Below are positions 16,367-24,342 of a stretch of 35,407 nt of DNA, piece after piece. The notes under the pieces are model-generated. The model did no database searches, was not told where the DNA came from, and saw nothing but the letters and a program-made list of their open reading frames with translations. A program made the translations under genes and the position numbers. Position 1 is the stretch's first letter. Every line of letters starts with the position of its first letter. This DNA is from Streptomyces roseochromogenus subsp. oscitans DS 12.976 (GTDB lineage Bacteria; Actinomycetota; Actinomycetes; Streptomycetales; Streptomycetaceae), in contig NZ_CM002285.1 of the NCBI RefSeq assembly GCF_000497445.1, positions 2,722,171 to 2,757,577 of the forward strand, written 5' to 3'.

Positions 16367-18235
16367 ATGAGGAGAATCCCCCGCACGGTTCGGCTGCTGC
16401 TGGCCGGGCTGCTCTCCGCCGCCGGCTTCACCGCCGCCGTACCCCCCGCCGCGCACGCGGCCGGCGAGCAGGTCACTCCCTGGCTCACCACCACCGACGA
16501 CTCCGGCGGCCGGCATGTCGTACGGGGTCTGCAGGCACAGGCCCCGTTCGCCTTCCAGTCCGGCACGGGTGGCGGCGGCACGAACATCACCGTCGACGAG
16601 AACACCCGCTACCAGACCTTCACCGGCGGCGGCGCGTCCTTCACGGACACCGCGGCCTGGCTGATGAACAGCAGCGGCGCGCTGTCCCAGGCCACGCGGG
16701 ACGCGACCATGCGCAAGCTGTTCTCGCCGACGGACGGCATCGGGCTGTCGTTCCTGCGCAACCCGATGGGTGCCTCGGACCTCGCGCGGTACGGCTACAC
16801 GTACGACGACGTGCCGTCCAGCCAGACGGATGCGAATCTGGCCAAGTTCTCGATCGCGCACGACCTGGCGGACGTGGTCCCGCTCACCCGGCAGGCGCTG
16901 CAGCTGAATCCCTCGCTGACGGTGATGGCCTCGCCGTGGACGGCCCCCGCCTGGATGAAGGACAGCGGCTCGCTCAACGGCGGCTGGCTGAAGGCCGAGG
17001 ACTACGCGGCGTACGCCGGCTACTTCGTGAAGTACCTCCAGGCCTACAAGGACCAGGGGGTCGACGTCTCGTACGTGACCCCGCAGAACGAGCCGACCTG
17101 CTGCTCCGGCTATCCGTCGATGAGCTGGAACGCGAGCGGGATCGACTACTTCCTCAAGAACGACCTGCTGCCGCAGCTGCAGTCGGCGGGCCTGTCGGCC
17201 AAGGTCCTCGCGCACGACTGGAACTGGGACACCTACGACTCCTACGCGGCCCAGGCCGTGGACGATGCGGCGATCCGCAACCACCCCAACTTCGGCGGTA
17301 TCGCCTGGCACGGGTACGGCGGTGACGTCACCAAGCAGTCCACCGTGCACGACCAGTACCCCTCACTGGACGCGTTCGGCACCGAGCACTCCGGCGGCAC
17401 CTGGATCGCCGACCAGCAGCGCGAGGACATGTCCAACATCATCGACTACACCCGCAACTGGGCGAAGTCGGTGACCAAGTGGTCGCTGGCCGTGGACCAG
17501 AACATGGGCCCGCACAACGGGGGGTGCGGCACCTGCACCGGGCTGATCACGGTACACAACGGGGACGGCGCGAGCGGCACCGTGGACTACACCGTCGAGT
17601 ACTACGACATGGGCCATCTGACCAAGTTCGTCCGGCCGGGTGCCCAGCGGATCGCGTCGACGGCATCCACGACCGTGCCCAACGTGGCGTGGCGCAACCC
17701 GGACGGCAGCAAGGCGCTGATCGCATACAACGACTCCTCCTCCGCCCAGACGGTGACGATCAACTGGGGGTCGCAGCACGCAACTTACTCACTGCCCGGG
17801 AAGACCTCGGCGACCTTCACCTGGTCCGGAACCCAGTCCGGCAACGGCACGCAGACCGGCTCCTTCGTCGGGCTGGCCGGCAAGTGCCTGGATGTGGCGG
17901 GCGGTTCCAGCGCCGACGGTACGGCGGTGCAGCTCTACGACTGCAACGGCAGCGGCGCCCAGCAGTGGACCGTACAGGCCGACGGGTCCGTGCGGGCGCT
18001 CGGCAAGTGCCTGGACGTGACGTCGGGTTCGACCACGGACGGGGCGAAGGTGCAGCTGTACGACTGCAACGGCACGGGTGCGCAGCAGTGGTCGTACAAC
18101 GCGTCCACCGGGGATGTCGTGAACCTCGCCGCGAACAAGTGTCTGGACGTGACGGACAACTCGTCGGCGAACGGGGCGCGGGCGCAGATCTGGTCCTGCA
18201 CGGGAGCCGCCAACCAGAAGTGGCACCTGGGGTAG
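16367..18235 (+). CDS. Secreted GH30 glucanase with C-terminal ricin-type (CBM13) domain
   Basis: 622 residues from the ATG behind GAAGGG; the frame remains open further upstream into the operator region, but the signal peptide fixes this start. Residues 1-32 are the signal (…PPAAHA/AGEQ). The GH30 barrel starts with YQTFTGGGASFTDTAAWLMN; the acid/base is Glu242 in TPQNEPTCC and the nucleophile Glu340 in FGTEHSGG. A beta-sandwich side domain (~415-485) is followed by a beta-trefoil (~498-622) with three GKCLDV…QQW repeats. It is most like endo-beta-1,6-glucanase/glucosylceramidase members; the exact linkage is inferred. It pairs with the divergent GH3 enzyme. Confidence 0.92.
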   Translation: MRRIPRTVRLLLAGLLSAAGFTAAVPPAAHAAGEQVTPWLTTTDDSGGRHVVRGLQAQAPFAFQSGTGGGGTNITVDENTRYQTFTGGGASFTDTAAWLMNSSGALSQATRDATMRKLFSPTDGIGLSFLRNPMGASDLARYGYTYDDVPSSQTDANLAKFSIAHDLADVVPLTRQALQLNPSLTVMASPWTAPAWMKDSGSLNGGWLKAEDYAAYAGYFVKYLQAYKDQGVDVSYVTPQNEPTCCSGYPSMSWNASGIDYFLKNDLLPQLQSAGLSAKVLAHDWNWDTYDSYAAQAVDDAAIRNHPNFGGIAWHGYGGDVTKQSTVHDQYPSLDAFGTEHSGGTWIADQQREDMSNIIDYTRNWAKSVTKWSLAVDQNMGPHNGGCGTCTGLITVHNGDGASGTVDYTVEYYDMGHLTKFVRPGAQRIASTASTTVPNVAWRNPDGSKALIAYNDSSSAQTVTINWGSQHATYSLPGKTSATFTWSGTQSGNGTQTGSFVGLAGKCLDVAGGSSADGTAVQLYDCNGSGAQQWTVQADGSVRALGKCLDVTSGSTTDGAKVQLYDCNGTGAQQWSYNASTGDVVNLAANKCLDVTDNSSANGARAQIWSCTGAANQKWHLG

Positions 18236-18284
18236 CCCGCATGAGTGTCGCTGCGCTGCGGTTCGGTCGTGGGCGGCACATGGT

Positions 18285-18890
18285 ATGGGTATGACCACAT
18301 CGCAGGATCTGTTCCTCGTCACTCTCGACGTGCCCGGCGATCATCCCGTCGAGCAGGGTGATCTGTCGCTGGCGCTCGCCGGGGCCGAGCTGATCGACCT
18401 TCTCGGGACACGGGCGCTCACCCTGGACGGTGAGCGCATCGTGCCCGGTGCCGAGCTGACCACGGGTGACCGGATGCTGGACGCGGCCGGGGCGGCGCTC
18501 CGGCGGCAGGAGCCGTACGAGTCGGTCGAGGACTGGCTGTGGCGCCGGGGTGAGGGGCTGGCCACGGCCTACCGCGATGTCCTGGACACGGCGGGGCAGC
18601 TCTCCGGGAAGCGGCCTCGCTGGCCCCACCGTGCCGACAAGGCAGCGGCCGCCGACACCCCGGCCCGCCGGCACGCCGCCGACCGCTGGTGGTCCCGCGA
18701 GCCGGTCCTCGCCTCTCTCGCCGCCACTCTCGGCATCCAGGGCGAACGCCCGCCCGAGGAGGAGCCCGGCGACGAGGCGGTCGTCACCGTCCTGGTGGCG
18801 GTCGGCGACGCCGTCACCGAGCTGGGGGCCGTACGCGAGCGGCGGCGCATCGAGAACGTGGCTTTCGACAACATCTGGCGGGCGCCCTGA
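18285..18890 (+). CDS. GPP34 (Golgi phosphoprotein 3-like) family protein
   Basis: A 201-residue GPP34-domain protein. It opens with TSQDLFLVTLDVP, then LSLALAGAELIDLLGTRALTLDGERIV and VEDWLWRRGEGLATAYRDVL, and ends with VTELGAVRERRRIENVAFDN. Eukaryotic relatives bind phosphoinositides. Streptomyces species carry several copies of unknown function, probably membrane-associated and soluble. ATG 18285 or ATG 18291 could start it; neither has a good ribosome site. It converges on the VOC gene with only three bases between the stop codons. Confidence 0.85.
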   Translation: MGMTTSQDLFLVTLDVPGDHPVEQGDLSLALAGAELIDLLGTRALTLDGERIVPGAELTTGDRMLDAAGAALRRQEPYESVEDWLWRRGEGLATAYRDVLDTAGQLSGKRPRWPHRADKAAAADTPARRHAADRWWSREPVLASLAATLGIQGERPPEEEPGDEAVVTVLVAVGDAVTELGAVRERRRIENVAFDNIWRAP

Positions 18891-18893
18891 GTC

Positions 18894-19319
18894 TCAGCGG
18901 ACCGGCTGGCCGATCCCCATCAGATTGCCCTCGCTGTCCCGGAACCAGGCGGCCCGCTCCCCCCGCGCGCCCTTGCTCGGGTAGTTGCCCTCGATCTCGG
19001 CGATACCGTCCCGGGTGCGGAAGCCGGGTGCGTCCACGTCCTCGAAGACCACGCCCCGGCGCCGTAGCTCCGTCACCACCGCCTCCAGGTCGTCCACCTC
19101 GAACGCCATCTGGGTGAAGGTGCCGGGCGAGAGCCCGGTGGAGCGGAAGACGGCGAAGTCGACGCCGCCGCAGCGGTACAGCAGCCCGCCGGGCCGTTCG
19201 TCCACCGGCTCCAGGCCGAGCTTGTCGGCATAGAAGCGCCGGGCCCGGTCCAGGTCCCCGGCGGGCAGTCGGGTCGCGGCACGGGCCCGGGACAGCGGAT
19301 CGGTGTGCTCTGTGGTCAT
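18894..19319 (-). CDS. VOC (glyoxalase/bleomycin resistance) superfamily protein
   Basis: A 141-residue single-unit VOC protein. It shows the first beta-alpha-beta module with LPAGDLDRARRFYADKLGLEP and GGVDFAVF, and the second with QMAFEVDDLEAVVTELRRRGV, ending AAWFRDSEGNLMGIGQP. Substrate and metal cannot be predicted. The start is 13 bp beyond the cimA stop, so the two are probably co-transcribed. GGAGGT lies only a base from the ATG, an unusually tight spacing, but no better start exists downstream. Confidence 0.85.
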   Translation of the reverse strand: MTTEHTDPLSRARAATRLPAGDLDRARRFYADKLGLEPVDERPGGLLYRCGGVDFAVFRSTGLSPGTFTQMAFEVDDLEAVVTELRRRGVVFEDVDAPGFRTRDGIAEIEGNYPSKGARGERAAWFRDSEGNLMGIGQPVR

Positions 19320-19332
19320 ACCTCCACTGTGG

Positions 19333-20943
19333 CTACTCGGCCGGCTCCACGCCCGCCCGCAGCAGACCGTACGTGTACGCGTCCTCCAGCGCCTGCCAGG
19401 AGGCGGCGATGACGTTCTCGGCGACGCCGACCGTGGACCACTCGCCGGAGCCGTCCGAGGTGGAGATGAGCACCCGGGTCGTGGACTGGGTGCCGTGCTT
19501 GCCCTCCAGGATGCGGACCTTGTAGTCGACCAGGTCCAGCTTGGCGAGCTGCGGGTAGATCTTTTCGAGCGCCACGCGCAGGGCGCGGTCGAGGGCGTTC
19601 ACCGGGCCGTTGCCCTCCGCCGTGGCGACGATCCGCTCGCTCTTGGCCCACAGCTTGACCGTGGCCTCGTTGGCGTGGGTGCCGTCGGGGCGGTCCTCGA
19701 CGATGGCCCGCCAGGACTCCACGTCGAAGTACTTCAGGGGCCGCCCCTCCGCCTCGGCCCGCAGCAGCAGCTCGAAGCTCGCGTCCGCCGCCTCGTACGT
19801 GTAGCCCTTGAGCTCGCGTTCCTTCACCCGCTCGACCACCCGGCCGACCAGCTCTCGGTCGCCGCCCAGGTCGACGCCCAGTTCCTTGCCCTTCAGCTCC
19901 ACCGACGCGCGGCCCGCCATGTCGGAGACCAGCATGCGCATGGTGTTGCCGACCAGCTCGGGGTCGATGTGCTGGTACAGGTCCGGGTCGACCTTGATCG
20001 CGGAGGCGTGCAGACCGGCCTTGTGCGCGAAGGCGGAGACGCCGACGTAGGGCTGGTGCGTGGACGGCGTGAGGTTGACGACCTCGGCGATGGCGTGCGA
20101 GATCCGGGTCGTCTCGCGGAGCTTGCCGTCGGGCAGCACCTTCTTGCCGTACTTCAGCTCCAGGGCCGCGACGACCGGGAAGAGATTGGCGTTGCCGACG
20201 CGCTCGCCGTAGCCGTTGGCCGTGCACTGCACATGGGTCGCGCCGGCGTCCACGGCCGCCAGCGTGTTCGCCACCGCGCAGCCCGTGTCGTCCTGGGCGT
20301 GGATGCCGAGCCGGGCGCCGGTGTCGGCGAGGACCGTGGCGACGACCGCGTGGATCTGCGCGGGGAGCATGCCGCCGTTGGTGTCGCACAGCACCACCAC
20401 GTCCGCGCCGGCCTCCGAAGCCGCCCGTACGACCGCCTTCGCGTACTCGGGGTTGGCGCGGTAGCCGTCGAAGAAGTGCTCGCAGTCCACGAAGACCCGG
20501 CGGCCCTGGTCCTTCAGGTACGACACCGTGTCGCGGACCATCTCCAGGTTCTCGTCCAGCGTGGTGCGCAGCGCCAGCTCCACATGCCGGTCGTGTGACT
20601 TGGCGACCAGCGTGATCACCGGGGCGCCGGACTCCAGCAGGGCCTTGACCTGGGGGTCCTCGGCGGCCTTGGCGCCGGCGCGCCGGGTGGCGCCGAAGGC
20701 GACCAGCTGGGCGTGCCGGAAGTCGATCTCGGCCTGCGCGCGGGCGAAGAACTCGGTGTCCCGGGGGTTCGCGCCGGGCCAGCCGCCCTCGATGAAGCCG
20801 ACGCCGAAGTCGTCCAGGTGCCGGGCGATGGCGAGCTTGTCCGCGACGGTGAGGTTGATGCCCTCGCGCTGCGCGCCGTCGCGCAACGTGGTGTCGAAGA
20901 CGTGGAACGAGTCGTCGAGCTCGCTGGTTGCCGTCTCGGTCAT
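19333..20943 (-). CDS. cimA: Citramalate synthase
   Basis: A 536-residue enzyme of the LeuA/homocitrate synthase group. TIM barrel motifs: FHVFDTTLRDGAQREGINLT (substrate/metal Asp), VDCEHFFDGY, VVLCDTNGGMLP and GIHAQDDTGCAVANTLAA, with a GYGERVGNANL loop. The C-terminal LeuA dimer/regulatory domain is ~395-520 (VRILEGKHGTQSTTRVLIST). FDGY and the HAQDD context favour CimA over 2-isopropylmalate synthase. It condenses acetyl-CoA with pyruvate to citramalate for isoleucine synthesis. CAGGAG precedes the ATG. The leader contains a strong intrinsic terminator, suggesting attenuation. Confidence 0.88.
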   Translation of the reverse strand: MTETATSELDDSFHVFDTTLRDGAQREGINLTVADKLAIARHLDDFGVGFIEGGWPGANPRDTEFFARAQAEIDFRHAQLVAFGATRRAGAKAAEDPQVKALLESGAPVITLVAKSHDRHVELALRTTLDENLEMVRDTVSYLKDQGRRVFVDCEHFFDGYRANPEYAKAVVRAASEAGADVVVLCDTNGGMLPAQIHAVVATVLADTGARLGIHAQDDTGCAVANTLAAVDAGATHVQCTANGYGERVGNANLFPVVAALELKYGKKVLPDGKLRETTRISHAIAEVVNLTPSTHQPYVGVSAFAHKAGLHASAIKVDPDLYQHIDPELVGNTMRMLVSDMAGRASVELKGKELGVDLGGDRELVGRVVERVKERELKGYTYEAADASFELLLRAEAEGRPLKYFDVESWRAIVEDRPDGTHANEATVKLWAKSERIVATAEGNGPVNALDRALRVALEKIYPQLAKLDLVDYKVRILEGKHGTQSTTRVLISTSDGSGEWSTVGVAENVIAASWQALEDAYTYGLLRAGVEPAE

Positions 20944-21230
20944 GGTCTCAAGGCTCCTGAATGTGGATCTTCGGTCTTACCGGAATAACCGGCTCCACCA
21001 TCCCCAATGGTCCCTCGCGCTCCGTTTCACCCGGCTGAAGGTGGGCCGGAAAACGAAAAAACCCCTCGCGGGTGCGAGAGGTCTGCGCGCGGGTCGAGGA
21101 CGACGGTGGCCACCCGCACCTGGTCGTACGAGGTGGTCACTGCGGACCGGCGCGCCTGTTGCCCATAATCATGGCGAACGAGAGCACGGGGGAAGTCTGG
21201 CACAGCCCCGCCCCCGGCTCACCGACTGTC
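20944..21230 (-). promoter_or_regulatory. Leader region of cimA, candidate attenuator
   Basis: 287 bp between the MFS stop and the cimA start, read on the minus strand. A short frame begins at GTG 21140 (MTTSYDQVRVATVVLDPR…, stop at 21027). It overlaps the TGA of an even shorter frame from ATG 21172 (MIMGNRRAGPQ). It runs into an intrinsic terminator at 21056-21082. A 7-base segment GCGGGTG (about 21110-21116) is complementary to CACCCGC in the terminator loop and right arm, so an alternative fold is possible. No good ribosome site was seen for either leader frame. Confidence 0.45.
21056..21082 (-). terminator. Intrinsic terminator upstream of cimA
   Basis: On the minus strand ACCTCTCGC-ACCC-GCGAGGGGT forms a 9-bp stem (one G-U pair) followed by a run of six T. 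It lies 113 bp ahead of the cimA ATG and 149 bp after the MFS stop. It could end the MFS transcript or act as an attenuator. Confidence 0.8.
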
Positions 21231-22553
21231 TCAGGATGCGGTCGTCAGGCTGGACTCCCCGGAGCCCGCCCCGGCTTCCTGACCGGCCTTCACCCGGGTC
21301 AGATCCAGATCCTTCGTCTCGCGCATGGTGACGTACACCACAAGGGATACGGCGGCACAGCCCGCCACGTACCAGTAGAAACCCGACTCGATCCCGGCCT
21401 TCTTGAACCACAGGGCGATGTACTCCGCGGTGCCGCCGAAGAGGGCGTTGCCGATGGCGTACGGCAGGGCCACGCCGAGCGCGCGGACGCCGGTCGGGAA
21501 CAGCTCGGCCTTCACACAGGCGTTGATCGAGGTGTAGCCGGTGATGACGACCAGCGCGAGCAGGGCGAGCCCGAACGCCGGCCAGAAGCTGCCCGCGTGC
21601 CTGAGCAGAGTCATGATCGGCACGGTGAGGAAGGTGGAGCCGACCGCGAAGGTGATCAGCAGCGGACGGCGGCCGATCCGGTCCGACAGCGCGCCGGCGA
21701 GCGGCTGCAGACAGGCGAAGACGATCAGCGCGGTGAAGGAGACGAGCGTCGCCGTCTGTTTGGACAGACCGGCCGAATTGGACAGGTACTTCGTCAGGTA
21801 GGTGGTGTACGTGTAGTACGCGACCGTGCCGCCCATGGTGAGGGCGATGACCAGGAACGCCTCCCGCTTGTGCTGCCACAGCGCGCGCAGGGTGCCGCGC
21901 TCCTCGGCGTGGGAGGTCTCCTCCTCGTACACCTCGGTCTCCAGCATGCTGCGGCGCAGATAGAAGATGATCGCCGCGCCGAGCGCACCCACGATGAACG
22001 GGATGCGCCAGCCGTAACTGTGCAGCGCGCTGTCGGACATGGTCCGCTGCAGGATGATCTGCAGCCCGAGGCCGACGATCTGGCCGGCGGTCATGGAGAC
22101 GTACTGGAAGCTGGAGGCGAATCCGCGCCGCTTCGGGTCCGAGGCCTCCGTGAGATAGGTGGCGCTGGCCGCGTACTCGCCGCCCACCGAAAGGCCCTGC
22201 AGCAGGCGGGCGACGAGCAGCACGAGCGCGCCGCCGTAGCCGGCGACCGCGTAGGTCGGGGCGGCGGCGATCAGGATCGCCGAGGCCGACATCAGCGTGA
22301 CGGTCAGCGTCAGCGCCGCCTTGCGGCCCTTGCGGTCGCCGACCCGGCCCAGCAGCCAGCCGCCCACCGGGCGCATGAAGAAGCCGACGGCGAAGATGCC
22401 GGCGGTGTTCATCAGCTGGGCGGTGGGATTGCCGCTCGGGAAGAACGCGCCGGCGAAATACGTGGCGAAGCTCGCGTACACGAACCAGTCGAACCACTCG
22501 ACCATGTTCCCCGCCGAACCGACCCAGATCTTCTTCCAGTGTTGTCGTCCCAT
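21231..22553 (-). CDS. MFS transporter, metabolite:H+ symporter (MHS) type
   Basis: A 440-residue, 12-TM major facilitator. The N-terminus KKIWVGSAGNMVEWFDWFVYA and the MRPVGGWLLGRVGDRKGRK loop between TM2 and TM3 are typical of the metabolite:H+ symporter family (KgtP, ProP, ShiA, citrate carriers). VGGEYAASATYL in TM4 and SDRIGRRPLLI after TM8 also fit. It imports a small organic acid, amino acid or betaine; which one cannot be told. It lies 114 bp downstream of tetR with a hairpin between, so it may have its own promoter. The ribosome site is poor. Confidence 0.9.
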   Translation of the reverse strand: MGRQHWKKIWVGSAGNMVEWFDWFVYASFATYFAGAFFPSGNPTAQLMNTAGIFAVGFFMRPVGGWLLGRVGDRKGRKAALTLTVTLMSASAILIAAAPTYAVAGYGGALVLLVARLLQGLSVGGEYAASATYLTEASDPKRRGFASSFQYVSMTAGQIVGLGLQIILQRTMSDSALHSYGWRIPFIVGALGAAIIFYLRRSMLETEVYEEETSHAEERGTLRALWQHKREAFLVIALTMGGTVAYYTYTTYLTKYLSNSAGLSKQTATLVSFTALIVFACLQPLAGALSDRIGRRPLLITFAVGSTFLTVPIMTLLRHAGSFWPAFGLALLALVVITGYTSINACVKAELFPTGVRALGVALPYAIGNALFGGTAEYIALWFKKAGIESGFYWYVAGCAAVSLVVYVTMRETKDLDLTRVKAGQEAGAGSGESSLTTAS

Positions 22554-22614
22554 GCGCGGTTACCTGCCCGGCGCTGGAGGAAAGGATTCCTTTGCCTACG
22601 CAGCCGGGACAGGG

Positions 22615-22641
22615 CAGTTCCCCAAGGGGCGCGGGGAACTG
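22615..22641 (-). terminator. Hairpin downstream of the TetR gene
   Basis: CAGTTCCCC and GGGGAACTG form a 9-bp stem around a 9-base loop. The sequence resembles a hairpin repeat widespread between Streptomyces genes. It lies between the tetR stop and the MFS start. Confidence 0.6.
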
Positions 22642-22667
22642 CGCGAGCAACCACGACGGTGCCGCGG

Positions 22668-23273
22668 CTACGACGCCAGAAGTGCATCCGCAATGAACTC
22701 CCGTACATGCGCGAGCACTTGCTCACGATCAGTACCGCGCAACCCGATGGCCACATGAATGGAGAACCCGTCGAGCAGCGCACGCACCCTCGTCGCGAAG
22801 CGGTCGGCGTCGACCCGGCGGAACTCCCCCCGCGAAACCCCCTCGGCGATCAGCGCGACCAGGTCGCGATGCCAGGCTCCCTCGATCGCGGCCTGCCGCT
22901 CGCGTGCGGCCTCATCGGCGTTCTGCGACCGGTTCCAGACCTCCAGCCACAGCGTCCAGTGCGGATCGCGGTGGCCGTCCGGGACATACAGGTCCACGTA
23001 GGCGTCCAGGCGTTCGCGGGCCGGTCCGCCGTGGGCGAGCAGGCGGCCGCGCTCCGCGCCCAGCCGGCCCTCGCTCCACTCCAGGGTCTGCAACAGCAGT
23101 TCGTCCTTGGAGCGGAAGTAGTAGAGAAGATGGCCGCTGCTCATGCCGACCTCACGGCCGAGCGCCGCCATGGTGAGCTTCTCCAGACCACGCTCGGCAA
23201 TCATGTCCATGGCGGCGGCGAGTACCTCCTCGCGCGGCGGCGCGTTCCTCCGCGCCCGTGCCGCACCGGCCAT
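22668..23273 (-). CDS. TetR family transcriptional regulator
   Basis: 201 residues. After a basic start comes the TetR helix-turn-helix (~13-60: EEVLAAAMDMIAERGLEKLT, MAALGREVGMSSGHLLYYFR, SKDELLLQTL), then a ligand-binding domain with DPHWTLWLEVW and ATRVRALLDGFSIHVAIGL, resembling the BetI-like C-terminal group. It begins 17 bp after the agmatine deiminase stop with GGAG upstream, so it is probably the last gene of the ureAB-ureC-aguA unit. A likely target is the divergent ureAB/permease promoter, which carries two TTAGA-type motifs. The ligand may be agmatine or a related guanidino/ureido compound (inference). Confidence 0.9.
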   Translation of the reverse strand: MAGAARARRNAPPREEVLAAAMDMIAERGLEKLTMAALGREVGMSSGHLLYYFRSKDELLLQTLEWSEGRLGAERGRLLAHGGPARERLDAYVDLYVPDGHRDPHWTLWLEVWNRSQNADEAARERQAAIEGAWHRDLVALIAEGVSRGEFRRVDADRFATRVRALLDGFSIHVAIGLRGTDREQVLAHVREFIADALLAS

Positions 23274-23290
23274 CCCTGTCTCCTACATGT

Positions 23291-24331
23291 TCATGCCTTC
23301 GGCTGCTGCTGGGTGATGCAGTGGATGCCGCCCCCACCCGCAAAGATCGTACGCGCGTCCACCAGGGTCACTGTCCGCTCGGGGAACAGCCGTCGGAAGA
23401 TCCCGGCGGCGATCTCGTCGCGCGGGTCGTCGAAGCCGCACAGCACGACGCCGCCGTTGCAGATGTAGTGGTTGATGTAGGAGTAGTCGGCCCAGTGGCC
23501 GTCGGCCTCCAGAACGGTCGGCGCGGGCACCTCGACGACCTCCAGCTTGCGGCCGCGCGCGTCGGTCGCCGACTTCAGCAGTCCGATGACCTCCTTGGTG
23601 ACCTCGAAGTCGGGGTGCGCGGGGTCGGGCTGGTGGTGGGCGACGACCACGCCGGGGCGGGCGAACGCGGCGACGATGTCGACGTGGCCCAGGGTGCCGA
23701 ACCCGTAGGGCGGGTAGTCGCCGGTGAGGCCGCGCGGCAGCCAGATCGCCTTCTCCGTGCCGAGGTGGGCGTGGATCTCGGCTTCCACCTCCGCGCGCGA
23801 CCAGTGCGGGTTGCGCTCGGGGCCCAGCTGGACCGTCTCCGTCAGCAGCACCGTGCCCTCGCCGTCGACGTGGATCGCACCGCCCTCGTTGACCAGTTTC
23901 GAGGCGTACGTCTTCGCACCCGCGAGGTCGGAGACATACGCGGCGATCTTCGAGTCGTGCTCCCAGCGCGCCCAGTCCTGGGCGCCCCAGCCGTTGAACG
24001 TCCAGTCCACGGCGGCCAGTTCACCCTTGCCGTTGGTGAGGAAGGTGGGGCCGATGTCCCGCATCCAGGCGTCGTCCAGCTCCCGCTCGACGGTGTCGAT
24101 GCCGGGACCGAGCAGCGTCTGCGCTTCGGCGGACCGGCCGGGGCCGCACACCACGGTCACCGGCTCGAAGCGGCGGATGGCGCGGGCCACGGACGCCCAG
24201 GCGACCCGGGAGGCGGCGAGGTCCTCGGGGTCGTCGAAGGTGGGGTTGGGGCCCGGCCACGCCATCCAGGTGCGCTTGTGCGGGGTCCACTCGGCGGGCA
24301 TACGGAAGCCGTCGGCGGCGGGGGTGGTCAT
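23291..24331 (-). CDS. aguA: Agmatine deiminase
   Basis: A 346-residue member of the agmatine/peptidyl-arginine deiminase family (beta-alpha propeller). Motifs: RMPAEWTPHKRTWMAWP, ELDDAWMRDIGPTFL, KLVNEGGAIHVDGEGTVLLT, GTLGHVDIVAAFARPG, SYINHYICNGGVV, and the catalytic Cys338 in GGGGIHCITQQ. It hydrolyses agmatine to N-carbamoylputrescine and ammonia. The ATG has GAAGGA upstream and lies 11 bp beyond the ureC stop, so the two are co-transcribed. No N-carbamoylputrescine amidase is found in the window; the neighbouring urease-like enzyme is a candidate to act on a ureido compound. Confidence 0.9.
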   Translation of the reverse strand: MTTPAADGFRMPAEWTPHKRTWMAWPGPNPTFDDPEDLAASRVAWASVARAIRRFEPVTVVCGPGRSAEAQTLLGPGIDTVERELDDAWMRDIGPTFLTNGKGELAAVDWTFNGWGAQDWARWEHDSKIAAYVSDLAGAKTYASKLVNEGGAIHVDGEGTVLLTETVQLGPERNPHWSRAEVEAEIHAHLGTEKAIWLPRGLTGDYPPYGFGTLGHVDIVAAFARPGVVVAHHQPDPAHPDFEVTKEVIGLLKSATDARGRKLEVVEVPAPTVLEADGHWADYSYINHYICNGGVVLCGFDDPRDEIAAGIFRRLFPERTVTLVDARTIFAGGGGIHCITQQQPKA

Positions 24332-24342
24332 ACGAGGGTCCT

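Noticed and set aside
21072..23468. 798-codon plus-strand frame
   Set aside because: Antisense to the MFS and TetR genes, which have clear family motifs.
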